NCBI RefSeq assembly: GCF_009755225.1
Contig: NZ_WQKZ01000002.1
Span: forward strand, 1,178,001-1,242,000
Direction of reading: 5' to 3'
Origin: Hymenobacter ginkgonis
GTDB taxonomy: Bacteria; Bacteroidota; Bacteroidia; Cytophagales; Hymenobacteraceae
DNA: 64,000 nt
The notes beneath the pieces were generated by a model. That model made no database searches and was not told the origin of the DNA. It saw only the letters and a list, made by a program, of their open reading frames with translations. Made by a program: the position numbers and the translations under genes. Of the stretch, positions 1 to 7,675 are shown one piece after another (positions within the stretch are counted from its first letter, which is position 1; every line of letters starts with the position of its first letter).

Positions 1-28
1 CCCGCGGCGGGCCTAACGGCCAGAACGC

Positions 29-940
29 ATGAAAATTCTTATCACTGGTTCCAACGGCCTGCTTGGCCAAAAACTGGTTGAACTGCTGTACCAGCAGCCT
101 GGCATAGAACTAGTAGCCACTGCGCGCGGCGCTAACCGGCTCGCTAATCGCTACCCCACCCTGCGCTTCGTACCCCTCGATGTGACGGTGGCCACCCAAG
201 TGCAGCAAGTGCTGGCGCAAGAGCACCCCACGCACCTCATCCACACCGCCGCCATGACCAACGTGGACGAGTGCGAACTGAATCAGGCTTCGTGCTGGAC
301 GCAAAATGTAACGGCCGTAGACTACCTAGCTGCCGCCTGCGCTCAGCACGCTATTCACCTCACCCACCTCAGTACCGACTTTGTTTTCAACGGCCAAGCG
401 GGCCCGCTGGCCGAAGAGGCTACCCCCGACCCCCTCAGCCACTACGGCCGCAGCAAGCTGGCTGCCGAGCATGTGGTGCAGGGCACAGCCGGCTTGCGCT
501 GGGCCATTGCGCGCACGGTGCTCGTGTACGGCACGCTGCACGGCGGTGGCCGCAGCAATATTGTGCTATGGGTGCGCGATTCGTTGCGCAAGGGACAGGC
601 AATCAAAGTGGTAGACGACCAATGGCGTACCCCCACACTGGCCGAAGACCTAGCCCAGGGATGCTGGCTGCTCGCCCGCCAGTCGGCCCAGGGCATTTAC
701 CATCTCAGTGGGCGCGAGCTGCTTACCCCCTACCAAATGGCCCAGCAGGTTGCCGATTTTTTCGAACTCGATAAAGCGCTGCTTGAGCGGGTCGATAGCA
801 GCACATTTACGCAGCCCGGCCGGCGGCCGCTGCGCACAGGTTTTATCATTGCCAAGGCGGAGCGCGAACTAGGCTACCGGCCCCACTCCTTTGCGGAAGG
901 CATTGCCCTGCTTGCGCGCCAAACGGAAGCTTCGGCCTAA
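29..940 (+). CDS. RmlD-like sugar nucleotide reductase (SDR family)
   Basis: The 303-residue protein begins with a Rossmann nucleotide-binding loop (GSNGLLG, residues 7-13) and carries the extended-SDR active site: S/T in STDFVF near residue 115 and a YGRSK motif (Tyr139, Lys143). The order and length fit dTDP-4-dehydrorhamnose reductase (RmlD), which reduces dTDP-4-keto-rhamnose with NAD(P)H in the cytoplasm. No rmlA, rmlB or rmlC gene is nearby, so the substrate is inferred; a general NAD-dependent epimerase/dehydratase is the alternative. ATG at 29 gives a standard N-terminus starting directly with the beta strand of the nucleotide-binding fold. A hairpin terminator follows at about 20 bp. 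Confidence 0.8.
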   Translation: MKILITGSNGLLGQKLVELLYQQPGIELVATARGANRLANRYPTLRFVPLDVTVATQVQQVLAQEHPTHLIHTAAMTNVDECELNQASCWTQNVTAVDYLAAACAQHAIHLTHLSTDFVFNGQAGPLAEEATPDPLSHYGRSKLAAEHVVQGTAGLRWAIARTVLVYGTLHGGGRSNIVLWVRDSLRKGQAIKVVDDQWRTPTLAEDLAQGCWLLARQSAQGIYHLSGRELLTPYQMAQQVADFFELDKALLERVDSSTFTQPGRRPLRTGFIIAKAERELGYRPHSFAEGIALLARQTEASA

Positions 941-958
941 AGCGGTTGCAGAGGCTAT

Positions 959-993
959 AAAAAAAACCCATTGGCAAGGCCAACGGGTTTTTT
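959..993 (+). terminator. Rho-independent terminator after the RmlD-like gene
   Basis: A hairpin with arms AAACCCaTTGG and CCAAcGGGTTT around a short loop is followed by a T-run. It lies just after the stop codon at 940. The A-run before it could let it work on the other strand, although no convergent gene ends close by. Confidence 0.75.
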
Positions 994-1177
994 AGCTATA
1001 AGCCTTCCGCTTCTAAGTATACAAACTACAACAATATAAGGACACGAATAGAGGACTTCTAAAATGTTGGTGTACTGCGCGCTGCAATAGCATCCAACGT
1101 AAAATTTTAAAGTAGTTATTTTATCAATAAGTAGTCGGTGAGTGTGAAGTTATTTTACAAGCACAAATGCTTAAAAA

Positions 1178-1387
1178 TTAGCTTAATTCGGGCCAATGGC
1201 CGATAAGCAAACCTCCAACAAGTATGGCAGTGCGCTGGCGCAGCGCAGCCTCACCCAAGGCGCGGGGTATCAGTCGGCCATCGAGGGTGGTAAAATCGCG
1301 GCCAGCTGCCAATACAGCTTGGTCGGCGGCAGTTAAAGCAGTGCCAACGCGGGTTACTGCATGGCCTGAAGAATAAGACGCTTTCAT
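1178..1387 (-). CDS. Possible small protein or gene remnant, unknown function
   Basis: A 69-residue frame (starts MKASYSSGHAV, ends GGLLIGHWPELS) lies in a locally GC-richer patch of an AT-rich intergenic region. It overlaps a second 79-residue frame (1251-1490, same strand, another frame) whose first 30 residues also look plausible. Together they could be a frameshifted gene remnant. There is no recognised domain, signal peptide or promoter. The GC-rich patch is the only support; it may be non-coding. Confidence 0.25.
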   Translation of the reverse strand: MKASYSSGHAVTRVGTALTAADQAVLAAGRDFTTLDGRLIPRALGEAALRQRTAILVGGLLIGHWPELS

Positions 1388-1626
1388 CGGTGTTTTGATA
1401 AATCAGGAAAAAGAATAGGATAGCGTGGCGCAGTTCCGGGCGGAACTCTGATACAATATTAGAAGCTGCATGTGCCAGGCTAAAGGACATTGTTGCCTCT
1501 TTTGTGACATGCCAGCTTCAATATGTTAGCCTGCTAATCTTATAAAAACACCAGGATTAATGAAATAAAAATAAACGGTTAGTTTTGTAACCATTTAAAT
1601 TTAAGCAAATTAAAGAAAAAAATCAA

Positions 1627-2712
1627 TTACTTTATTTTGGTTCGTAAATGCGCAGCGGTGACATCAGAGGCCGTTTTATTGAAATATTCTTTGCTGGAAT
1701 GCAGCCCGGAAAGCTGGCGCGCCACCTCCTGAAGGGCTAGCAAAGTGAATAATAGCGCCGAGCCCGGCCCAACAACCAGCCACCAGGCAGTAGGCTCTTG
1801 GCGCAGGGTACCAAGCAAATGCCCCCAGCTAGCAGTAGTAGGCAGCAGGCCGATACCCAAGAACGCCAGGGTGCTTTCGAGCCCGATAAGCCCCGCTAGG
1901 CTCAGGGGCGCAGAAGCCCAGAGCGGTTGGCAAGCATGGGGCAACGCGTGCCGCCACCAAATGCGCCACTCCGGCAGCCCGCTGGCCCAGGCGGCTTCCA
2001 CAAACGGCTGCACGCGCACCCGTAGCATTTGGGCCCGTACCAAGCGGGCGGTATCGGGCCAGGCTACTAGCACTAGCACGGCTAGTAGCTGGCTTGTGCT
2101 GAGCGGTGGGCCAGCCGCCAGCGCCACTACCAGCACCAGACGTGGTACGGCACTAAGCAGCGTGGCTACCCCCAGCACTAGGCTATCGAGGGGGAGGGGC
2201 AACGTGACGCCAGCAAAACGACGCGGCCCCAGTCTAGCGAATTTCCATTGATAAATAAAGATTAAAAAACTAATAATCAATAATATAATAGAGGAAATAA
2301 GCCAATAAGGCAGGGCTAATAACCACCAGCCGGCCGCCAGTGCAAGTGGGCCTATTGCAAGGGGTAGGGCTAGCCCACGATTGCCCCAAAAGCCGGCGGC
2401 CCCACCCGCACTGGCTCCCAGCAAGGTAGCCAGTGCGGTGGCCGGCAAGCTAAGGGTGAGTAGCTCGCGCGCGCCAAAAACCAGCTCAGCCAACACGTCG
2501 CGGCCCGCTGGGTCAGTGCCAAAGTAGTGCGCCGCTGCTGAGTTGCCCCAGCCAGGAGGTATTGCTATGTGCGCAAGGTCGGGAGTGGCGGGGGGGTAGG
2601 GCAGGGGTAGCCAGGGGCCTAGTACGCCTACCCCCACTACCAAGGCCAGCCATGCCACGGCTCCCCAATATGCACTGCCGCTAGCGAACCTAGTAGGCCC
2701 ACGCGCATTCAT
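1627..2712 (-). CDS. Oligopeptide ABC transporter permease, DppC/OppC type
   Basis: A 361-residue polytopic membrane protein. Features typical of the DppC/OppC family are FGTDPAGRDV (residues 64-73) and the cytoplasmic EAA loop that contacts the ATPase (about 239-260), ending in membrane segments with LAFLGIGL. It would pair with the DppB/OppB-type permease encoded just upstream; the genes overlap by 4 bp (ATGA), indicating translational coupling. Odd feature: residues about 112-167 form an extra hydrophobic stretch, Ile-rich and encoded by very AT-rich DNA (2240-2310), not present in canonical DppC. The substrate, probably peptides, is inferred. No ATP-binding subunit gene lies in this cluster. 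Confidence 0.85.
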   Translation of the reverse strand: MNARGPTRFASGSAYWGAVAWLALVVGVGVLGPWLPLPYPPATPDLAHIAIPPGWGNSAAAHYFGTDPAGRDVLAELVFGARELLTLSLPATALATLLGASAGGAAGFWGNRGLALPLAIGPLALAAGWWLLALPYWLISSIILLIISFLIFIYQWKFARLGPRRFAGVTLPLPLDSLVLGVATLLSAVPRLVLVVALAAGPPLSTSQLLAVLVLVAWPDTARLVRAQMLRVRVQPFVEAAWASGLPEWRIWWRHALPHACQPLWASAPLSLAGLIGLESTLAFLGIGLLPTTASWGHLLGTLRQEPTAWWLVVGPGSALLFTLLALQEVARQLSGLHSSKEYFNKTASDVTAAHLRTKIK

Positions 2713-3779
2713 GAACTAGGCCGCAACCGGGGGTCGGCGCGGTAATACAGCACATCTGCTACGAGCAGCGCCAGCAGGCGGGCTCCCGCCGTTAGCAGTA
2801 CCCCTGCCAGCACCACGGGGTAGTCGTGGGCGGCAGCGGCTTCGGCCAGTAGGCGGCCGGTGCCGGGCAGGGCAAATAATACTTCTACTACTACTGCCCC
2901 AGCCACCAGGGCGGGTAGCAGCCCCGTAAATGTGGTGAATAGGGGCAGCAGGGCATTGGGTAAAGCGTGTTGATAAGCTACTTGCCAAGCCGTTAGGCCT
3001 TTAGCCCGCGCCGTACTGCTATACGGCGTGGCAAGCTCGTGGCGTAGGGCATTTTCGAGCGGCAAAACCAACCCCGGTAATACTGCCAAAACCAAGCTCA
3101 GCAAGGGCAATACTAAGTGTGCACCATAGGCCGCCAGCCAGGCTAGCCCGCCTAGGGGGGGGTAGGCGGTACCCATGCCATCGGCCGGTAATATGTTAAG
3201 CAAATCAGGATTAGCAAATAAAAGCAACAAGGCCAAAGCCAGCGCGAACAACGGTACTGCTTGCAGGCTCATGAGCAGGGTACGCCCCAGCGCCTGCCAG
3301 CCCCCTCCCTCAGCAGGAGCTAAGGCAAAACCCAAAGCCAGCCAGATAGCGAGGCTGGTGGCGAGGCCAATGGCAATGGCCATCAGCGGGAGGGTATAAA
3401 GCAGGGCAGATTGCAGGAGTGCTAGCACTGGTTGGCCAGTGCGGTACGAGTAGCCCAGGTTCCCACGTAGTAATTGCTGCACCCATCGGTGGTATTGGTT
3501 ATGGGTGCCGTGCCAGTACCAGCGAATAGGCGCATGCGCCGAGCGGCTAACATAAAAAACCGGTTCCTCTAGGCCGAGGCGATGGTAGAGGGCTCGTTGC
3601 GCCGCCTGCCGGTCGGCCAGGCGCCGCGGGCTGCCCACGTGGCTGAGGTCGCTGCTCTCACCCAAAGTCAGCTCCTCCAGCGGCGTAGGCAGCAGGTGCA
3701 TAAGCAAAAACACCACCGAGGCGATGCCCCAGGCTGCCAGCAGTGCACGCCCAAGCCGGGCTACTACCCAACGCCCCAT
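2709..3779 (-). CDS. Oligopeptide ABC transporter permease, DppB/OppB type
   Basis: A 356-residue inner-membrane permease. The N-terminal membrane helix, the GNLGYSYRTGQPV segment (about 106-118) and the EAA loop ARAKGLTAWQVAYQHALPN (about 257-275) are those of DppB/OppB, and the C-terminus ends with the typical YYRADPRL. With the DppC-like partner it should form the channel of an oligopeptide or nickel-type importer. It starts 3 bp after the stop of the binding-protein gene and overlaps the next gene by 4 bp, so the three are almost certainly one transcript. Confidence 0.85.
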   Translation of the reverse strand: MGRWVVARLGRALLAAWGIASVVFLLMHLLPTPLEELTLGESSDLSHVGSPRRLADRQAAQRALYHRLGLEEPVFYVSRSAHAPIRWYWHGTHNQYHRWVQQLLRGNLGYSYRTGQPVLALLQSALLYTLPLMAIAIGLATSLAIWLALGFALAPAEGGGWQALGRTLLMSLQAVPLFALALALLLLFANPDLLNILPADGMGTAYPPLGGLAWLAAYGAHLVLPLLSLVLAVLPGLVLPLENALRHELATPYSSTARAKGLTAWQVAYQHALPNALLPLFTTFTGLLPALVAGAVVVEVLFALPGTGRLLAEAAAAHDYPVVLAGVLLTAGARLLALLVADVLYYRADPRLRPSS

Positions 3780-3782
3780 GGG

Positions 3783-5504
3783 TTAGTGATCTGGGCTAGG
3801 GGTAGCGGCCCAGGTAAGGGTAGCGGCCGAATAGCCCGGCCTCAGGCCCGACGGGTACACCTGTACCAGGTGGCGGTCGGCGGCCAGGCGATAGGGCAAT
3901 ACAAAGAGCGGAGCCAAAGGAGCTTCTTTCTGCAGCATCATTTGAAACTGTTTGAGCAATAAGCGCTTGCGGCCCGGCTGGCCAACTGCCGCAATAGCCT
4001 CAAGCAGGCGGTCGCTGGCTGGCGTGCCAAAGCCCGTAAAATTGCCCTCACCTACCGATTGTGAGTGCAGAATAGGTAGGAAGTTAAACGCAAAGGGATT
4101 GCCCTTGAGCTTGCGTACGCACACATCGAAGTCGCCCTGGCGCAACGCCTCGGTAAGGGTAGAGGCCTCGGTAGGCCGCAGCGCTACGGGAATACCCACT
4201 GCCGCCGCTGCCGCTCGAAACTGCAGCGCCACCGTTTCAAACGTGGTTTCGTCGGCGCGGTAGCGCACCGAAAACGCCAACTGCTGCGCCGCCCGCTTCC
4301 ACGTGCCCCCTATTTGCTGCCAGCCAGCCTGGCGTAGCAGTGCCACGGCACGGGCCGGCGCGTAAGCAGGTAGCGGCAGGCTGTCGTTGTAGAAGGGGCT
4401 AGTGGGGGGAAGTAGGCCTACCGTGCGGCTACCCTGCCCTAGCTGAGTGCCAGCCAGTAAGCTTTTGGCATCAAACAAGCAGCTAAGGGCTTGCCGCGTA
4501 AGCTTGTCCTGGAAAGCAGGGCGGCGGGTGTTGAAACCCGCAATTACTATATCATAAGACGGGCCACTGTAAAAAGCTAACTCGCGGTGGGCCGTAGCGG
4601 AAGCCTGCAACCGCTGAAAATCGCGCGCCGATACTTGAGGGTACAAGTCCAGTTCGTGCCGCCGCAGCGCTAGCGTGGCGGCGGCATCATCGGGCAAGAT
4701 GAGGAATTGCAACTGTTTAGGGCGGGCTTGTAGCACCAAGGGTGCCGTCGGCAAGCGGTCGCCCCACCACTTTTTCTTGCGTTGTAGCGTAAGGGAGTGG
4801 TTGCCTTCCCAAGCCGCTAGCTGGTAAGGGCCGCAGCCGGCTAGGCGCTCGGGGTGGTGGCCTGGGTCGGCCTGCTGGTAGCGCTGCACCAGCGCTGCCA
4901 CAGCGGGCGCCGGAGCTGTACTGCGCGGCCAATCTTGCAGGGTAGCCAGCGAAAACTGCCGCAAGCTATGCGTCGGGTCAAGCGGATTTTCAGGTAAAAT
5001 TGGAAAATCTCCCGAATCCAGCCGGTACTCGGGCGCCTGGCCCCGGCATACTAGGGTAAAGTGGCGCGGGTCGGCGGGGTCAAGCAGCAGCTCGCGGATA
5101 AAGCTGAAGTGCGTCCGTTCGCCTTCATTGGGCAGCTCGGGGCAGTGCATCAGCTTCAGGGTAAACGCTACATCGGTAGCGAGCACCGGGCGGCCATTAT
5201 CCCAGGTAGCATCGCGCAGATGATAATCCAGGTGGGTAAGCGAGTCGCCCACAAACTGCACACTGGGCAATGCGGCGGCCAGCGTGGGCGCCATCGTCCC
5301 GGTTGCAAAGTCCGTTTGCAGCAGGCTGTAGTGCATCAGATTGATAACATCTACCGCCCGCGAATTTACCTGTGCCATGGGGTCCAGGCTTTCCGGGTCA
5401 CGCTCCCACCGAATTCGGACGGGCGCATCCGGTAGCCTGGTTGTGGAGGTAGAGCACCCGCCGCAGCCTAATACCAGTAAGCAAGTAAACCAATTAAATC
5501 TCAT
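3783..5504 (-). CDS. Extracytoplasmic oligopeptide-binding lipoprotein (SBP_bac_5 family)
   Basis: A 573-residue solute-binding protein of the OppA/DppA type. A short hydrophobic leader ends in a lipobox (LVLGC, or CGGC a few residues later), predicting a membrane-anchored lipoprotein. The mature part contains the family's opening ERDPESLDPMAQ segment and the later YDIVIAGFNTRRPAFQDKLTRQAL segment characteristic of the fold. It would capture peptides and deliver them to the two permeases encoded downstream. Its gene starts 59 bp after the stop of the small repeat-peptide gene on the same strand, which suggests the peptide could be a substrate; that is inference. Confidence 0.85.
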   Translation of the reverse strand: MRFNWFTCLLVLGCGGCSTSTTRLPDAPVRIRWERDPESLDPMAQVNSRAVDVINLMHYSLLQTDFATGTMAPTLAAALPSVQFVGDSLTHLDYHLRDATWDNGRPVLATDVAFTLKLMHCPELPNEGERTHFSFIRELLLDPADPRHFTLVCRGQAPEYRLDSGDFPILPENPLDPTHSLRQFSLATLQDWPRSTAPAPAVAALVQRYQQADPGHHPERLAGCGPYQLAAWEGNHSLTLQRKKKWWGDRLPTAPLVLQARPKQLQFLILPDDAAATLALRRHELDLYPQVSARDFQRLQASATAHRELAFYSGPSYDIVIAGFNTRRPAFQDKLTRQALSCLFDAKSLLAGTQLGQGSRTVGLLPPTSPFYNDSLPLPAYAPARAVALLRQAGWQQIGGTWKRAAQQLAFSVRYRADETTFETVALQFRAAAAAVGIPVALRPTEASTLTEALRQGDFDVCVRKLKGNPFAFNFLPILHSQSVGEGNFTGFGTPASDRLLEAIAAVGQPGRKRLLLKQFQMMLQKEAPLAPLFVLPYRLAADRHLVQVYPSGLRPGYSAATLTWAATPSPDH

Positions 5505-5563
5505 CCAACAGCGACGTAGAGCAAGTCGCTGGGCAAGTTAGTTAGCCGAAGCCAGATACCAGC

Positions 5564-5782
5564 CTAGTCGTGGCCCCAGCCGCTGCTGCCCGTAACGCCA
5601 GCGGGAGTAGTAGGCGTGCCGCCTACGATGTCATGGCCCCAGCCGCTGCTGCCCGTAACGCTATCAGTAGTAGTCGTGCCGCCTACGATGTCGTGCCCCC
5701 AGCCGCTGCTGCCTGTGAAGTCGGAAGGCTGGCCCGTGATTGTAGCGAACTGAAGGAGGGCGAGAGCGAAGAGTTCAAACAT
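5564..5782 (-). CDS. Small tandem-repeat peptide precursor (three TGSSGWGHD units)
   Basis: A 72-residue protein not recognised as a known family. It starts with a hydrophobic stretch (MFELFALALLQFATITG) that could be a weak export signal, though it lacks an N-terminal positive charge. It then carries three exact copies of TGSSGWGHD at residues 23-31, 43-51 and 64-72, separated by IVGGT linkers that vary in sequence; the last copy ends exactly at the stop codon. Spacing is 20 and 21 residues. The layout resembles a multi-copy peptide precursor such as yeast alpha-factor or Phr/PapR-type signals. It is the first gene of a likely operon with the oligopeptide-binding protein and permeases, and diverges from the 502-residue helical protein gene. 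ATG is the only start giving the hydrophobic leader. Confidence 0.65.
   Translation of the reverse strand: MFELFALALLQFATITGQPSDFTGSSGWGHDIVGGTTTTDSVTGSSGWGHDIVGGTPTTPAGVTGSSGWGHD
5567..5720 (-). repeat. Three-copy coding direct repeat in the peptide gene
   Basis: Near-identical units of about 30 bp begin at 5567, 5630 and 5690 (periods 63 and 60 bp, whole numbers of codons). They encode TGSSGWGHD, and the DNA between units is less conserved than the units. A few synonymous changes (His CAC/CAT, Gly GGC/GGG) leave the peptide unchanged, which suggests selection on the peptide itself. Confidence 0.85.
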
Positions 5783-6146
5783 GGTGGAGGAGAATTGTTG
5801 TGGTGATTTCTTGTTACAAAGCTCCTCTATCTCATCCCCTCACAAAAGGACAAAGCTGAAGTAATTGTGACAATCACTATAGCAAGAACGGTTTGTAGTA
5901 TTCCCAGAAAAAAATCAGTTTCCGAAGCGGCGTCGCACTAAAATAGCAAGATTAGTCTGGATAATTTTGCGAAAAAAGGTTCAAATGTGACATCGGTTCG
6001 TGTAATTTGTGCCTACCATTCCAGATTACAAAGGTCTGGGCCACTGATGCAAGCTGAAAGGAAACTATTGTTGTTTTTTTAATGGCTTATTTTGTCATTC
6101 CACTAGCATTCAAATTGCGATTAGAGCCTGTGAAGGCACTTTTTAT
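5783..6146. promoter_or_regulatory. Divergent regulatory region with WTGTGACAW palindromes
   Basis: This 364-bp AT-rich region separates the peptide-transport genes (minus) from the helical-protein gene (plus). It holds two short palindromes of one type, ATTGTGACAAT at 5864-5874 and ATGTGACAT at 5985-5993; a third related site (ATTGTGACATT, 6174-6184) lies within the first codons of the plus-strand gene. A Bacteroidota-type -7 box (TAATTTTG, 5962-5969) points toward the plus-strand gene, without a clear -33 box. The shared motif suggests common control of both transcripts; no -7 box was found for the minus strand. Confidence 0.45.
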
Positions 6147-7655
6147 ATGAAAGAAATTGCAAATTTGGCTCGAATTGTGACATTGAGACGGAACACACGC
6201 CGTCCATTACTTGATTTAGATTCGACGCACCCTGGCAAGGAAGAGAAGATGATGCAAGCGCTGGCCGCCAATCCAGACTTGACTACTATTCAGCTTACTA
6301 AGCTACTGTACGGCGCTAATTCGGCCAGTAATCGCACGGCTTTGCGCCAGTTGCGGGGCCGGGTTCAAGATAAACTGCTGAATCACCTGTTTTTTCTGGA
6401 CCACTCCGATACTCGGCTGCTGGTATCGCGGCGCTACGAGCTCGAATGCCTCGATTTGCTACATAAAGTGACCATTCTTTACCTGGAAGGGGAATATGTA
6501 CTGACCGAAAAGTTGCTGCGCCGCTGCCTGCGGCTGGCACAACAGAGCGATTTTACCAGCTATGCCGAACAGGCAGTGCGGCGTTTGCTCACCTTGTATG
6601 CCGAGCAGCACAAGCGGCCGCTCTATTTGGTGGCGAGTAAACAACTAGCTGAGCTGCGCAAAAAGCTGGCGGGCGAGCAAGAAGTAGAGCAAATTCTGAG
6701 CGAGGTAAACTCGAACTTGGCGCGCACCGTGGCGACGCGACGCGCCGAATTAATTAAAATACCGGCTTACCTGGAGAAAATAGAGGCGCTGCACCGCGAA
6801 ACACGCACGTTTACCACTTTTCTGGCGCTGTATCGGCTGCGGCTAGCCCATGCCGAACTGGTGGGTGATTATAAAGGAATTATTCGCTACACTACTCAGG
6901 CTACCAAGCAATTGCAAGAGGGCAAGCTGAACGCTCGGCGGTTTGACCAACGCTTCAATCAGTTTATGAACGTGTATGCGCATTTGCGCAGCCGGCAGCC
7001 CGTGGCCGGCCTCAAGCTGGCCGAGGCTTTTGCGCAGGATATGCACCCCACGTCTAGCAACTGGTTTTACTTCTACGAGCACTACCTGATGCTGGCTTTG
7101 CACGCCGGCGAATACGAGCAGGCGTTGCGCTTGCTACACGTGGCACACAAAAACCCGTCGTTTGCCAAGCAGCGGGCCGCGGCCCTAGAGCGCTGGGAAC
7201 TGCTGGAAGCCTACACCGAATTTGTGCAGCCGGTTGATAAATTACCGGTGCGTCGCCGGGCACAGCTAGCCGTGTTTGCGGCCCTTACCGTGCCCGAATA
7301 CAGCCGCGATAAGCGTGGCTACAACGTAGCCATTTTGATATTGCAGCTGCTACACTATTTGCGGCAACGGTTGCTGGAACCGGTGCTGACGCGCCTAGAA
7401 CGCCTGCGCAAGTACCAGCAGCGCCACCTGCGCGATGCGGCCACGCTGCGCAGCCGCACCTTTTTGCGCATGTTGCTGCTGCTGCCCGAAGCCGAATTTG
7501 ACCCCGAAGTACTAGCTATTCGCGGTAAACCCTTGCTGGCCAACTTGCAGCAGGCCCCGCTGGTAGGCGAAGCCGAAGCTGTGGCGGAAATTATACCCTA
7601 CGAAGCCCTCTGGGATATTACCCTGCTGCTGCTGCGCCAAGGCACCCCCGAGTAA
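6147..7655 (+). CDS. All-helical protein with TPR-like segments; candidate peptide receptor/regulator
   Basis: A 502-residue protein, no family recognised with confidence. No signal peptide or membrane segment is seen, so it should be cytoplasmic. Residues about 30-85 (QLTKLLYG, then TALRQLRGRVQDKLLNHLFFLD) look like a compact helical, possibly winged-helix-like, head. The rest is rich in Leu, Arg, Ala and Glu with amphipathic helix pairs; YEHYLMLALHAGEYEQALRL is TPR-like. A small helical head plus TPR-like array is the architecture of RRNPP peptide receptors (Rgg, PlcR, Rap). The gene diverges from the repeat-peptide and peptide-importer genes. Function as receptor is inference; a structural or scaffold role is possible. 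Confidence 0.55.
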   Translation: MKEIANLARIVTLRRNTRRPLLDLDSTHPGKEEKMMQALAANPDLTTIQLTKLLYGANSASNRTALRQLRGRVQDKLLNHLFFLDHSDTRLLVSRRYELECLDLLHKVTILYLEGEYVLTEKLLRRCLRLAQQSDFTSYAEQAVRRLLTLYAEQHKRPLYLVASKQLAELRKKLAGEQEVEQILSEVNSNLARTVATRRAELIKIPAYLEKIEALHRETRTFTTFLALYRLRLAHAELVGDYKGIIRYTTQATKQLQEGKLNARRFDQRFNQFMNVYAHLRSRQPVAGLKLAEAFAQDMHPTSSNWFYFYEHYLMLALHAGEYEQALRLLHVAHKNPSFAKQRAAALERWELLEAYTEFVQPVDKLPVRRRAQLAVFAALTVPEYSRDKRGYNVAILILQLLHYLRQRLLEPVLTRLERLRKYQQRHLRDAATLRSRTFLRMLLLLPEAEFDPEVLAIRGKPLLANLQQAPLVGEAEAVAEIIPYEALWDITLLLLRQGTPE

Positions 7656-7675
7656 TGCCAGGGGGGTAGGGCGCC

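Larger units (their letters stand above)
941..1626. other. AT-rich intergenic region, no confident gene
   Basis: About 690 bp between the RmlD-like gene and the 3' end of the permease gene on the minus strand. Besides the terminator it is AT-rich at both ends, with a more GC-rich core at 1178-1500 holding two short overlapping minus-strand frames (see 1178-1387). A TTGTGACAT motif at 1502-1510 matches the sites found upstream of the peptide and helical-protein genes. No RNA gene or promoter is recognised. Confidence 0.5.

Noticed and set aside
1251..1490. 79-residue minus-strand frame (MSFSLAHAASN...)
   Set aside because: Overlaps the frame at 1178-1387 and its second half is Cys/Arg/Pro-rich low-complexity, typical of a wrong frame. 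Kept only as a possible remnant comment.
5541..5730. CRISPR array
   Set aside because: Three repeated units with 60-63 bp period are in frame and code for identical peptides; repeats and spacers do not have CRISPR lengths and no cas gene is present.
5570..5806. Plus-strand frame with APAAAARNA repeats opposite the peptide gene
   Set aside because: It is the antisense reading of the repeat units; the minus-strand frame has a hydrophobic leader, a regular operon position and silent differences favouring its peptide.
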